From contig CAMPHR010000010.1 of NCBI GenBank assembly GCA_946886075.1, positions 1-64,000 of the forward strand: DNA of 64,000 nucleotides. The letters are read 5' to 3'. Each line of letters begins with the position of its first letter. The stretch's first letter is position 1. The DNA is from an uncultured Novosphingobium sp. GTDB taxonomy: Bacteria; Pseudomonadota; Alphaproteobacteria; Sphingomonadales; Sphingomonadaceae. The position numbers and the translations under genes are program-made. The notes beneath the pieces are model-generated. The model searched no databases, was not told the origin of the DNA, and worked only from the letters and a program-made list of their open reading frames with translations. Positions 47,733 through 56,966 of the stretch are shown here, piece by piece.

Positions 47733-48887
47733 ATGACGAAACTGGATTCAGGCAAACCGCATATCGCTTTCGTCCTGCCGGGCCTGCGTGCGGGTGGATC
47801 GGAACATATCGTCAGCCTGCTCTGCAATCATTTCAGCCGGTCTGGCTGGACGGTCAGCCTGTTCGCCTTTGAAGAGCCGGGCACGCCGCCTTATTATACG
47901 CATGATCCGGCGGTCAGCATCAGGCAGCTTGGCTATCCCGTCGGCCGCCTGCCACTGCTGCGATCGGCGCTGGCGGTATTCCATCGCGTTGCCGCTCTCC
48001 GCCGCGCGTTGGCATGTAGCCGCCCCGATCTCGTCATCAGCTTCCTGACACGCACCAACGTCGTCAGCGTGCTCGCCGCCCAGCCGCTCGACATCCCCGT
48101 CATCGTGTCGGAACGCAACAATCCCGAACAACAATATCCCGGCACGCTCTGGTCCGCCTTGCGCCGCTACGCCTATGCCCGCGCTCATGGACTCGTGACG
48201 ATGACGGAAGGGGCGATGCGCTATTTCCCCAAGGTCATGCGCCAGCGCCAATGGGTCATCCCCAACCCTACCTATGCACCGGTCCAGATCGACGGCGCAC
48301 GGCCGGAGGGCAGGCAGATCGTGGCGGTGGGACGGCTGGTGCCGCAAAAAGGCTTCGACCTTCTGCTTGCCGCATTTGCCGAGGCGGCCGACGGCATGCC
48401 CGGCTGGTCGCTCGTGATATGGGGCGAGGGGCCGGAACGCGCGACGCTCGAAGCACAGCGGGATGCTCTGGGGCTAGAGGATCGGGTGACGTTGCCGGGC
48501 GTCACGCAGGAACATGGCGCCTGGCTGCGCGAGGCCGACATCTTCGTCCTCTCCTCCCGCTTTGAAGGCTGGGGCATCGTGATCGGTGAAGCCATGGCGG
48601 CAGGCGTTCCGGTCATCTCCTTCGATTGCCAATGGGGGCCGGGGGAGATGATCGCGGACGGGATCAGTGGCCTTCTCGTCCCCGATGGCGATGTTACCGC
48701 TCTTGGTGCGGCGATGGCGGCATTATCCGCCGATCCGAAACAACGGCGGCGCCTGTCCGAAGGCGCGCGGATAGCGGCCCGAAGGTTCACCATCGACCGG
48801 GTGCTTGCCCAATGGGAACGGACCGCCAAGGAGGCGATCGCGCCGCCAGCGGCCGCTCTTGGTACCATCAAGACGGCCGCTATTTGA
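47733..48887 (+). CDS. Glycosyltransferase family 4
   Basis: A GT-B enzyme of about 384 residues. The conserved part begins PHIAFVLPGLRAGGSEHIV, with SERNNPEQQYPG in the middle, VGRLVPQKGFDLLL and the donor motif FEGWGIVIGEAM (E-x7-E). The start is not fixed by a ribosome-binding site. In-frame options at 47601 and 47697 would add non-conserved sequence overlapping the asnB 3' end. It lies in the same direction as asnB, and the two are probably one unit. Confidence 0.88.
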   Translation: MTKLDSGKPHIAFVLPGLRAGGSEHIVSLLCNHFSRSGWTVSLFAFEEPGTPPYYTHDPAVSIRQLGYPVGRLPLLRSALAVFHRVAALRRALACSRPDLVISFLTRTNVVSVLAAQPLDIPVIVSERNNPEQQYPGTLWSALRRYAYARAHGLVTMTEGAMRYFPKVMRQRQWVIPNPTYAPVQIDGARPEGRQIVAVGRLVPQKGFDLLLAAFAEAADGMPGWSLVIWGEGPERATLEAQRDALGLEDRVTLPGVTQEHGAWLREADIFVLSSRFEGWGIVIGEAMAAGVPVISFDCQWGPGEMIADGISGLLVPDGDVTALGAAMAALSADPKQRRRLSEGARIAARRFTIDRVLAQWERTAKEAIAPPAAALGTIKTAAI

Positions 48888-49166
48888 ACGGAGCAGCCTG
48901 TTTTTGCCACATCTAGACGATGCTGTCCGATTACTTCAGCATGAACATTGCTCTGCAAATGGTTTGAGACATGCGCGGGAAGTCTTTGCTCTCAAACGCA
49001 GAATATCAGGATCATTGTTCATCCTTGGTCACGACTTGCGTCCGGTATTGAGGACAAGTCGCCTTTAGCGGGCATTTCAATCACCCATTCACTTATATTA
49101 GTTACACCCCGGTTCAATCATCCTGGCGTCACCTGAAGATCGCCGGGCTTTTTGTGGGAGCGGGGA

Positions 49167-50360
49167 ATGGCAAAGTTCAACGGCACGATAGGCAACGACA
49201 TCATCAGGGGAACGATCCTTGCTGATTTCATGTATGGCGGCGCAGGCAGTGATCAGTTGTGGGGCGGATCCGGCGACGACTATATCGAAGGGAACGAAGG
49301 AAACGACATCATCCATGGTGAATCGGGTCTGGACTTCATCAAAGGCGGAATGGGCGATGACCAGATCTGGGGCGAGGATGGCGACGACAAGATCGATGGC
49401 GGGCCGGGTAACGACCTGCTCTATGGCGGAACCGGAAAGAACACGATTGTAGGCGGCGACGGCAACGACCGTATCGAAACGGGCGATGGTCATGACCACA
49501 TACTGGGTGATGGGGGTAACGACACCATCTATACCGGCGCTGGCCGCGACTATATCGATGCCGGGTCGGGCGACGACATTATCTATGCCGGCGCTGGCGA
49601 CGACGGTTTCCTGAATGAAATCGATCCGGGCACTGGCCTGCTCACGAGCCAGGCCGTCTCCGGCGGCGCGGGCAACGACTGGATCTACGGCGAAGATGGC
49701 AACGACAAGCTGAAGGGCCAGTCGGGCGACGACCATGTCTATGGCGGAAACGGCAATGACCGGGTCGATGGCGGAGACGGTAACAACTATCTGTCGGGCG
49801 GAATCGGCGACGATATGCTCGATTCCGAAACCGGCGTGGACCAGCTGTACGGCGGCGATGGCCGGGACAGCCTGGAAGCAGGCGCGGGCAACGATTTTCT
49901 GGACGGCGGCCGGGACGCCGACTCCCTGGGTGGCGAAGCTGGCAACGACATTCTCTACGGCGGCGACGGCGACGACATGATGCTGGGCGGCGATGGTGCC
50001 GACGAGATGCATGGCGATGCTGGGTTCGACAAGCTGATCGGCGAAGCAGGTGCCGACAGGCTCTGGGGCGGAGCTGGCAGTGACTGGTTCGGCTTCAAGG
50101 GCGCGGGCGCACTGGACGGCGGTGATCGCATCGAGGATTTCCAGGACGGCATCGACCGCATCGTGCTCGAAAAGCTTGGCGTCGCAAAATATGCGGCAGG
50201 CGGCGGGCTTGGAACGGTGTTCGCGCGCGATGGCGCTGGTGGCAATGTCTTCCTTGATGTCGTCACCTCGACCGGGGCGAAGTTCAGCATCGATATTGCT
50301 GATCCCACGGCATCGCTGACCGCCGCCAACTTCACGGCCGCGGATTTCATTTTCGCCTGA
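49167..50360 (+). CDS. RTX calcium-binding repeat protein, type I secretion substrate
   Basis: A 397-residue protein made almost entirely of about 30 nonapeptide RTX repeats (GGxGxDxLx), such as GGAGSDQLW and GGDGNDRIE, which coil into a Ca-filled beta roll. An irregular break near residues 150-168 (LNEIDPGTGLLTSQAVS) divides two repeat blocks. The C terminus has DRIEDFQDGIDRIVLEKLG, the usual end of type I secreted proteins. No signal peptide, enzyme domain or transporter gene is seen. It could be a surface or matrix protein holding the polysaccharide in Ca-rich form. Confidence 0.9.
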   Translation: MAKFNGTIGNDIIRGTILADFMYGGAGSDQLWGGSGDDYIEGNEGNDIIHGESGLDFIKGGMGDDQIWGEDGDDKIDGGPGNDLLYGGTGKNTIVGGDGNDRIETGDGHDHILGDGGNDTIYTGAGRDYIDAGSGDDIIYAGAGDDGFLNEIDPGTGLLTSQAVSGGAGNDWIYGEDGNDKLKGQSGDDHVYGGNGNDRVDGGDGNNYLSGGIGDDMLDSETGVDQLYGGDGRDSLEAGAGNDFLDGGRDADSLGGEAGNDILYGGDGDDMMLGGDGADEMHGDAGFDKLIGEAGADRLWGGAGSDWFGFKGAGALDGGDRIEDFQDGIDRIVLEKLGVAKYAAGGGLGTVFARDGAGGNVFLDVVTSTGAKFSIDIADPTASLTAANFTAADFIFA

Positions 50361-50377
50361 GCTTATCCACCTGAAAC

Positions 50378-50422
50378 GGGACGGCGGCGCGTGCAGGTCG
50401 GCGCTGTCCCATTTCTTCTTTT
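50378..50422 (+). terminator. Terminator after the RTX gene
   Basis: GGGACGGCGGCG pairs imperfectly with CGGCGCTGTCCC and is followed by ATTTCTTCTTTT. It separates the RTX gene from the flippase gene. Confidence 0.65.
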
Positions 50423-50523
50423 CCTGCACGGGCTATTTAGGATTAAGACGACAGAGAAGCTGCGTATTCGACGCTCGGGCTCCATCATAAGGTCGTAAAA
50501 ACAAGATCTAAGGTGGGCTGCCG

Positions 50524-51888
50524 ATGAATGCCGGCGGATTTCGTTTGAAAATGAACCTGTCCTCTGTGTCCCTGCGCGATGTGCTGGCTCATCGGCGCGT
50601 CAGGGCTGTCTTCCATCTCCTCACCGGAACGGCGGCGACGCTGGCGCTGACGCTGCTGTCCATCGCTCTCGTCGCACGGCTTTTGACCCCGGCGCCCTAT
50701 GGCGTTTTCGCGATGATCCTGACGCTTGGCCAGGCATGCGAAAGGCTGCTGAGCTTCCAATCCTGGCAACCGCTGATCCGCAGCGGTACGACGATCGATC
50801 TCCAGGAAGATGAGGCTTCCTATTTCGCGCTGCTGAAGTTCGGCTGGCTGCTCGACATCGGAGGCAGCGTGGCGGCCTGGGCAATCGCCAGCGCACTCAC
50901 GATCGCCGGGCATTTTCTGTTCGGCATCTCGCTCGAGCATGTCGGCTACACGCTGTTGTTCGTCACCTCGCTGCTGTTCAACTTCAATGGCGTGTCGACC
51001 GCCATCTTCAGGCTGGCGGGCCAATATCGCGCCGTCGCTCATATCCAGGTCGTGAATGCCGTGGTGCGCCTTCTTTGCGTGACGGGGGCCTATGTGGCCG
51101 GGGCAGGCATGTTCCAGATCATCCTCATATGGACGATCACCCAGATATTGGGGTCGCTCGTCAATTTCATCTGGGCCATGCGCCTGTTGCCCAAGCCGGG
51201 TTTCCGGCAGCTGCTGAAGGCAAGCACCAAGGGGATCAACAGCCGTTTCCCCGACATCTGGCGGTTCGCGCTAGGCTCCAACCTCTCGCTCACCCTCTGG
51301 TCGAGCGCACAGGCCGTCGATACGTTGATCGTCGGATGGCTTGCCGACCCGGCCAGCGCAGGGCTGTTCCACATCGCCAAGCGCATCAGCCGCGTCGTCA
51401 TGCAGGTCGGGGCGCAGGTGCAGGCGGTCGTCTATCCCGATCTCAGCAGGCTCGTCGCGGCGGGCAAGCGCCATGCCTTTGTTCGCGTGCTGCTTCAAAC
51501 CGAACTGTTGCTCGCAGGCTTTGGCGCATGTTGCTTCGTGGGCATGCTGCTGGTGGGTGGGCCGTTGATGCGGATCGCGGTGGGTCCCCATTTTGCGGGG
51601 GCCGTGCCCTTGCTCACCGTTCAGATCCTGGCGGTTACGCTCACGATGAGCGGTTCGGCGAGCCGTGCGGGCCTGCTCGCCTTGGGTGAGCAGGGCGCCC
51701 TTCTCAAGACGACGATGGCGTGCACGTTCGCCTTTTACTGCGCGGTGTTCCCCCTCGTGCCGTTGATCGGCGCGATGGGCGCGAACATTGCCCACCTGCT
51801 GTTTGGCGTCATCTGGCTGGGCGGGCTGGCGCTCTATTTGCGCCGCGCGGTCAAAGCCGCTTCATGGAAGCCGCAAGGTGGGGGATAG
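50524..51888 (+). CDS. Polysaccharide flippase (Wzx/MATE-like)
   Basis: A 454-residue membrane protein with about 12-14 helices. The N terminus reads VFHLLTGTAATLALTLLSIALVARLLTP and YGVFAMILTLGQ, typical of the polysaccharide transporter family. WSSAQAVDTLIVGWLADPASAGLFHIAKRI is the repeat-two counterpart. It would flip lipid-linked repeat units across the inner membrane for the Wzy polymerase. Confidence 0.88.
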   Translation: MNAGGFRLKMNLSSVSLRDVLAHRRVRAVFHLLTGTAATLALTLLSIALVARLLTPAPYGVFAMILTLGQACERLLSFQSWQPLIRSGTTIDLQEDEASYFALLKFGWLLDIGGSVAAWAIASALTIAGHFLFGISLEHVGYTLLFVTSLLFNFNGVSTAIFRLAGQYRAVAHIQVVNAVVRLLCVTGAYVAGAGMFQIILIWTITQILGSLVNFIWAMRLLPKPGFRQLLKASTKGINSRFPDIWRFALGSNLSLTLWSSAQAVDTLIVGWLADPASAGLFHIAKRISRVVMQVGAQVQAVVYPDLSRLVAAGKRHAFVRVLLQTELLLAGFGACCFVGMLLVGGPLMRIAVGPHFAGAVPLLTVQILAVTLTMSGSASRAGLLALGEQGALLKTTMACTFAFYCAVFPLVPLIGAMGANIAHLLFGVIWLGGLALYLRRAVKAASWKPQGGG

Positions 51889-51898
51889 CGGCGACGCG

Positions 51899-52579
51899 TC
51901 AAAGCTCCGCCAGCGTCTCGATGACCCGGTCGGCTTTCACGCCTTCGTGCGCGGCGAACTGGTGGATGCGGTCCGGCCGGGCGACCTGCACCGTTTGCCA
52001 TCCTCGGGATCGCGGCGCGGTGAAATCCTTCCGCGGATTGTCCGCGACATAGGTCAGCGCTGCGCCCGACTGGCCGAACAACTGTTCGACATGTTCAAAG
52101 GCGCGCGGGTTCGGCTTCCAGCACTCCCGTCCCCATATGTCAGTGCAGATGCCCAGATGAATGCCGCGCGCATATAGGCCAAGAGCCCTGATCTTGCGTC
52201 GCTGAGCGTCGAGAAAGCCGTCGGTGATGACTGCAAAGCCCGTCTTCGGGTCGCGGGCGGCGAGGAACTGGTCCGCATCGGGCGCCAGGCGAATATCGGG
52301 CCGGTGCTGCCGGTATGCGGTCAGCATCCGCGCGATCAGCGGGGGGGACGGCGTAAGTCCCACCTCCTCCAGACTCTCGTCGAAAATGTGGGTGCGCACG
52401 CCTGCCTCGAACCGACGGCGCATCATGTCGTCCAGGCCTTCGACCCCCAATGCATGACGCGCCCATTGCCCGACAGCCCCTAGCCCGCTCAGCACATAAT
52501 CACGCTCCAGGTAAAGCGTGTCGTCGAGGTCGAAGACGATGACGCGCTGGAACCGAGAGCCGTCACACGAAAATGGCAT
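51899..52579 (-). CDS. HAD-family hydrolase
   Basis: A 226-residue HAD-superfamily phosphatase. Motif I is VFDLDDTLY (nucleophile Asp and acid Asp two residues later), motif II is VITDGF, Lys is in WGRECWKPNPRAFEH, and motif IV is YVADNPRKDF. It overlaps the 3' end of the ATP-grasp gene by 17 bases, so it is the last gene of a five- to six-gene unit. It may remove phosphate from a sugar or acyl phosphate intermediate made by its neighbours. Confidence 0.85.
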   Translation of the reverse strand: MPFSCDGSRFQRVIVFDLDDTLYLERDYVLSGLGAVGQWARHALGVEGLDDMMRRRFEAGVRTHIFDESLEEVGLTPSPPLIARMLTAYRQHRPDIRLAPDADQFLAARDPKTGFAVITDGFLDAQRRKIRALGLYARGIHLGICTDIWGRECWKPNPRAFEHVEQLFGQSGAALTYVADNPRKDFTAPRSRGWQTVQVARPDRIHQFAAHEGVKADRVIETLAEL

Positions 52580-53603
52580 CGTCGAAACGCAGCATCATGA
52601 TATTGTCCTGCCAGCCGTCATGGGCGGTGCGTGGCAATCCCAGCCGCTCCTCCAGCAACCATTGCGCAAAGCATGCGCCTGCCCGGTGCGCCAGCGGATA
52701 GCCGCCGCCAAAGCGGGCGTTGATCTCGAAAATGGACGCTTGCCCTTCCTCATTCATCCGCAGCTGGAAGCACAGCGCCCCGCGCGCGCCCTTCAGTGCC
52801 GAGCCCAGCCGCCACGCAAGTTCTTCCACGACGGCATCGCGGACGGTGACGCCCTTCTCCACCTCGCCAGCCCGCACGCGCAGCCGTTCGTGAGGGACCG
52901 CGCATTGCATCTGTCCCTGATCATCGAAATAGAGGCTGATCGTAAATTCCCGCCCGTCGAGGAACTGCTGCAGGATATAGGGCTCGCTTTTGTCGAGCGC
53001 TGCTACCTCCTCGCGATCATAGACCATGCCGATGCCTCTGCTCGAGCTGCCATGGCGGGGCTTTGCGAGCAACGGCAGCGGCAAGTCCGCTGATCCCTCC
53101 AGATAGTCCTCGACCGCGATCGTAGCGGGGGAGGGCAAGCCCGCCTGCGTCAGGAACTGCGCCGTCGCAAGCTTGTCCCGCGCCATCTCCACCACGGGCA
53201 CATCGGACACCGCGACATGACAGTCGATCGCGGCAAACTGCGCGCGCGCATGCGCATAGGCGATAAGCTCGGTATCGATCGTCGGCACGATCAGCCCGAT
53301 CTGCTCGCGCCTGCAAATATCCAGCATCGCCGGGATGAACTCGTTGCTCTCGGCGGGCGGCGCGGCGAAGCTCCTGTCAGCCTCGACACAGGCTGGGCTC
53401 CAGTCCGGCTTCAGGTCGGACGCGAACATAGTGAGGTCGATACCCAGCGTTGCCGCCGCCTCGCGAAAGCTTCGCATCAGGCCGACCCGCCGCCCGGCGG
53501 AGCTCAGCATCATGCGCAGCGATCGGCCGCTGCGGTCAGGCCCTTGCCTGTCCGTGCCCACAGCTGCCGCTGCTCCTCCAGCCCAAGTCGCGGGTGCGTC
53601 CAT
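52563..53603 (-). CDS. ATP-grasp ligase (carboxylate-amine ligase superfamily)
   Basis: A 346-residue protein. The N-terminal domain (MMLSSAGRRVGLMRSF) is a Rossmann-like pre-ATP-grasp fold. The ATP-grasp domain has LLAKPRHGSSSRGIG (ATP lid), ILQQFLDGREFTISLYF and IFEINARFGGGYPLAHRAG with metal-binding Glu/Asn. The family joins an acyl group to an amine through an acyl phosphate. The ATG lies one base after the PIG-L stop, and GAGGTAG precedes it. A linkage of an amino acid or other acyl group to an amino sugar is a reasonable guess. Confidence 0.85.
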   Translation of the reverse strand: MDAPATWAGGAAAAVGTDRQGPDRSGRSLRMMLSSAGRRVGLMRSFREAAATLGIDLTMFASDLKPDWSPACVEADRSFAAPPAESNEFIPAMLDICRREQIGLIVPTIDTELIAYAHARAQFAAIDCHVAVSDVPVVEMARDKLATAQFLTQAGLPSPATIAVEDYLEGSADLPLPLLAKPRHGSSSRGIGMVYDREEVAALDKSEPYILQQFLDGREFTISLYFDDQGQMQCAVPHERLRVRAGEVEKGVTVRDAVVEELAWRLGSALKGARGALCFQLRMNEEGQASIFEINARFGGGYPLAHRAGACFAQWLLEERLGLPRTAHDGWQDNIMMLRFDDAIFV

Positions 53604-53604
53604 C

Positions 53605-54288
53605 TCAGGCTACCTCTCTTATCAGAACAAAGGCTTCAGCCGCCCTCCGGCTGACGCAACTGCCGCGCACCTGCGCCAGCGCGCGCAGCGTCTCGAAGGA
53701 ACGTTCATTTGGGAAGGCGCGCACCTGCGATTCAAAGCAGCCAAAGGCTTCGATCTTGCGGTCCAGATAGTCGCTGATGTCGACAAAGACATGCGGTTGG
53801 AAAGCGGCCGTCAGATAAGGCGCAGCCCAGTTGGTCTCCGACACGGTTTCGTAAGCCAGGATGCGCGCAGGATAATGCGACCCGACCGGGCGGGCCGCAA
53901 CCATCGCTGCCTCGAAGATCAGGCCATGGTCGAAATGCAGATCGGCGGGGAAGGGCAGGAACAGCGTATCGGGGCGGCTTTCGGCCACAATGGCGGCGAT
54001 GCCCGCGTTCAACTCCGCGCGCGGCACGCGATCGAGCGCCGCCGCTTCGAAATCCAGCAGGTGCGTCCGAGTGACCCCCAGCACCGCATGGGCTCTCTTC
54101 GCCTCGGCTTGCACCCGTTCCACCTGTGCCGCATCGAAGCGCGGCGGCTTGCCCCGTGTCGCGACGACCACCTCGACATGGCGGCCCATCGCGCCAAGGC
54201 GCGCGATCGTTCCGCCGCAGCCCAGCACTTCATCGTCAGGATGGGGCGCGATCACCATGGCGCGCTGGATGGTATCGATCATCGTCAT
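53605..54288 (-). CDS. PIG-L/LmbE-family deacetylase
   Basis: A 227-residue zinc deacetylase. The metal motif is APHPDDEVLGCGG (His16, Asp18-Asp19), and the third ligand His is in FPADLHFDHG. PIG-L enzymes remove N-acetyl groups from GlcNAc-containing substrates. It overlaps the formyltransferase gene by four bases. Together the two could swap an acetyl for a formyl group on an amino sugar. Confidence 0.9.
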   Translation of the reverse strand: MTMIDTIQRAMVIAPHPDDEVLGCGGTIARLGAMGRHVEVVVATRGKPPRFDAAQVERVQAEAKRAHAVLGVTRTHLLDFEAAALDRVPRAELNAGIAAIVAESRPDTLFLPFPADLHFDHGLIFEAAMVAARPVGSHYPARILAYETVSETNWAAPYLTAAFQPHVFVDISDYLDRKIEAFGCFESQVRAFPNERSFETLRALAQVRGSCVSRRAAEAFVLIREVA

Positions 54289-55208
54289 ACCGTTGCCTTC
54301 ACCCGCCCCAATATGGCGTGGTTGGGCAAGGGCTTCTCCCGCGCCGTCTGCCAGCGCAACACATGCAGCCCCTGATTATCCCCGCATCGCACGATGAAGC
54401 TCTCGGCGGACCGCTCCACGATCTGTCCCGGCATCGCGGCGGTGTGGTGGCGCAGCGGCACCAGCGTCGCCTCCTCGATGACGATCTTGTCCGCCCCATA
54501 GCTCGTCCACGCGCCTGGATAAGGATGGCCACAAGCCCTGACGCATCGCCAGATGGCCGATCCGGGTGACGACCAGTCGATCAGCGCATCTTCCGGCCGT
54601 CTGCGCGCGGCATAGGTCGCGCATCGTTCATCCTGGATCGTGAGTGTCGGCGATCCGCCCGCAATATCCTCCAGCACGGGCGGCAGCATCGCCTCCAACG
54701 CGGCCATATGCTTGGCATAGAGAGTTGCAGCCGTTTCATCGGGCGTCAGGTGGAAATAGCGTTGGCCGAGCAGCGGCCCGCTGTCGACCCCTGCATCGAT
54801 CAGGAACAGCGACGAAGCGGAAATCGGCTCGTCCAGCAGGATGGTCCAGGGGATGACCGCCCGCCCGCGCAGACGCGGCAGCGGCGCGGGGTGATAGCCG
54901 ACGACACCCCTGCGCGCGGTGGCCCGGAACGCTTCGCCGCAAATCTGCGACCAGCCTATCACGAAGATATAATCCGGCGCGATGTCGCGGATCGCCTGCA
55001 GCGCGGCGTCGGAATTGATGTTTGCCGTTCGCACCATTCGTGTGCCCGCTTTTTCGGCCTCTCCCGAAAGGTCGACGAAATCCGAATGGCGATGCGCAAG
55101 GTCCGCTGGCAGCGTGAAGACTGCCGCCAAGTCCCATTGCCGCGACGCGCCAAGGCAGGCGACGGCGATCCGGGTGCTTTCAACCGCGCCAACGACTATG
55201 GCCTTCAT
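54285..55208 (-). CDS. Formyltransferase-family protein (Fmt/sugar N-formyltransferase-like)
   Basis: A 307-residue protein with the formyl_transferase fold. The signature loop reads GYHPAPLPRLRGRAVIPW with His106, and the catalytic Asp is Asp142 (DAGVDSGPL). The Asn two residues before His in canonical Fmt, ArnA and PurN is Gly104 here. The C-terminal Fmt-like domain (about 200-300) is present. Known relatives use N10-formyl-tetrahydrofolate to formylate amino sugars. The altered triad means activity is not assured. It overlaps the PGT gene by 29 bases. A true tRNA formyltransferase should exist elsewhere in the genome. Confidence 0.8.
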   Translation of the reverse strand: MKAIVVGAVESTRIAVACLGASRQWDLAAVFTLPADLAHRHSDFVDLSGEAEKAGTRMVRTANINSDAALQAIRDIAPDYIFVIGWSQICGEAFRATARRGVVGYHPAPLPRLRGRAVIPWTILLDEPISASSLFLIDAGVDSGPLLGQRYFHLTPDETAATLYAKHMAALEAMLPPVLEDIAGGSPTLTIQDERCATYAARRRPEDALIDWSSPGSAIWRCVRACGHPYPGAWTSYGADKIVIEEATLVPLRHHTAAMPGQIVERSAESFIVRCGDNQGLHVLRWQTAREKPLPNHAILGRVKATV

Positions 55209-55782
55209 GCGCCCTCCTGATCGATGCCGGGTTGAAGCGTTCGCCGCGCAAGGTGACGGCGATAGTGCGAATGAGGATGATGAGGTCGAGCCGCAAAGAG
55301 CGGTTCGCGATATACCATAGGTCGAGCGTGAATTTGTCCTGCTCGCCGAGCAGCGTGTTGCCGTTGACCTGAGCCCAACCCGTGAGGCCGGGCCTGACTT
55401 CGCACCGCCGCCGTCCCGCGTCGCCTGCTTCCTCTATGGTTGGCGGCAGGAGGGGGCGGGGCCCGATCAGGCTCATGGCGCCAGTGAGGATGTTCCAGAG
55501 CTGCGGCAGTTCGTCCAGGCGGGAGCGGCGCAGGAAGCGGCCAAGCCGTGTCGTCCGCATGCTGTCGGGCAGCAAATGTCCCTGCGCATCGCGCGCATCG
55601 TTCATTGTCCGGAACTTGATCAGCTCAAAGCGCCGTCGTTCCCTTGTGACGCGCACCTGACGGAACAAAATTGGCGTGCCATCGGTCAGCCTTATGGCGC
55701 CAGCGATGGCCGCCATGACGGGTAGCGCCAGCGGCAAGGCGGTGGCCGCCACCAGCATGTCGACCAGTCGCCTGACGCTCAT
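55180..55782 (-). CDS. Undecaprenyl-phosphate phosphoglycosyl transferase (PglC-like)
   Basis: A 200-residue monotopic enzyme. A single re-entrant hydrophobic helix ([22 protein letters not shown]) precedes [10 protein letters not shown], the core KFRTMNDA and [26 protein letters not shown] (Asp-Glu catalytic dyad), and [11 protein letters not shown]. It lacks the N-terminal helices of WbaP/WcaJ proteins, so it belongs to the minimal PglC class, which often uses amino-dideoxy sugars. It starts the lipid-linked repeat unit. It overlaps the GT4 gene by one base. Confidence 0.92.
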   Translation of the reverse strand: MSVRRLVDMLVAATALPLALPVMAAIAGAIRLTDGTPILFRQVRVTRERRRFELIKFRTMNDARDAQGHLLPDSMRTTRLGRFLRRSRLDELPQLWNILTGAMSLIGPRPLLPPTIEEAGDAGRRRCEVRPGLTGWAQVNGNTLLGEQDKFTLDLWYIANRSLRLDLIILIRTIAVTLRGERFNPASIRRAHEGHSRWRG

Positions 55783-56966
55783 CAGGACTCTCCAGCCAGC
55801 ATCGCAGCGCCCGCCCTAGCCCGCCGGGGCTGCTCGGTCGGGGGGCTGTTCATCTCCATGGTCGACAGCAGCAGCGCATTGACCGTTTCGACCGAATAAC
55901 GCTCCTCCACCGTCTCGCGTGCAGCTGCGCCCATGCGCGCGGGAAGATCGGGCTGCGCACATATCCGCATCATCGCGGCGGCAAGCGCGCTGGCATCGCG
56001 CGGCGCGACGATGAAGCCGTTCATCCCTTGCCTGACCGGCTCCCGGCACCCCGGCATGTCGGTCGTGATGACGCCCCGGCCCACCGCCATCGCCTCCAGG
56101 ATCGTGCGCGGCAAGCCCTCCCGATACCAGCTCGGCAGCACGAAGATGCTGGCCTGCCGCAGATAGGGGCGCACATCGCGCGTCTCGCCCAGATATTCGA
56201 TGATGCCTTCGTCCTGCCACCGCGCGACCGTCTCGCGCGAAACGGCGGCGGGATTTTCATCCAGCGGCCCCAGCAATTGCAGCCGCGCATCCGGGAAGCG
56301 GGCTCGCACGATCCGGGCCGCCTCGACATATTCGATCAGCCCCTTGTTCCGCAGCAGCCGGGCGATCATCAGGAAGACAGGCGCGCCCTCCGGCACCGAA
56401 GCCTGGGCATAATGGGTAAGATCGACACCTGATCCGGGCACCTGGATCACTCGGCTGTCGGCGCGCAGGATTCCATGCCGCATCATCTCGCCGCGATCGT
56501 CGCTGTTGAACACGAACACAGTCTTGGCCTTGGCCAATGCCTGCCGGTAGAGCACCGACACGATGGCCCGCACATAGGGGAGCAGGCGTGACTCCCCGTC
56601 GCTGAACACATGGCCAAGGCCGCTCACCATTGCGTAGAAGCGAATGGACGGGAAAAACCGGCTGGCGATGCCGCCATAGATGATCGGCTTCTGGGTATAA
56701 GCAAGCACCGCATCGGGGCGGCTTTCGCGGAAACAGCGGATCAGCCAGGCCAGCGTGGCCAGATCGGCGAACGGGTTCATCCCCGCGCGCGCCATCGGCA
56801 TGGGCAGGTAAGTGGCGCCCATCGCCGCCAGCTTCTCCTCAATGTCGGGATCGCGGCCGGGCGCGCAGACGACGACCTCATGCCCGTCCCCGATCATCGC
56901 GGCGATCAAGCGGCCACGGAAATTGATCAGCGAATAGGCAAGGCTGGCGATGACGATGATCTTCAT
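55782..56966 (-). CDS. Glycosyltransferase family 4 (PglA/capsular-type)
   Basis: A 394-residue GT-B enzyme starting MKIIVIASLAYSLINFRGRLIAAM. The block YTQKPIIYGGIAS and GLGHVFSD are shared with PglA-like enzymes that add the second sugar after a PglC-type transferase. The donor motif is YREGLPRTILEAM. Upstream in-frame starts add non-conserved sequence and were not used. It is the first gene of the six-gene minus-strand unit. Confidence 0.92.
   Translation of the reverse strand: MKIIVIASLAYSLINFRGRLIAAMIGDGHEVVVCAPGRDPDIEEKLAAMGATYLPMPMARAGMNPFADLATLAWLIRCFRESRPDAVLAYTQKPIIYGGIASRFFPSIRFYAMVSGLGHVFSDGESRLLPYVRAIVSVLYRQALAKAKTVFVFNSDDRGEMMRHGILRADSRVIQVPGSGVDLTHYAQASVPEGAPVFLMIARLLRNKGLIEYVEAARIVRARFPDARLQLLGPLDENPAAVSRETVARWQDEGIIEYLGETRDVRPYLRQASIFVLPSWYREGLPRTILEAMAVGRGVITTDMPGCREPVRQGMNGFIVAPRDASALAAAMMRICAQPDLPARMGAAARETVEERYSVETVNALLLSTMEMNSPPTEQPRRARAGAAMLAGES

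Noticed and set aside
49098..50429. A 443-codon open frame on the minus strand across the RTX gene
   Set aside because: It is produced by the periodic GGxGxD codons on the other strand. Its low-complexity Val/Ala pattern has no start context, and the + strand has a full RTX gene with a known design.
54285..55208. Methionyl-tRNA formyltransferase (fmt) of the housekeeping type
   Set aside because: The gene lies in an EPS operon, is not near def or rsmB, and lacks the canonical N-x-H, so a sugar-related role is more likely.
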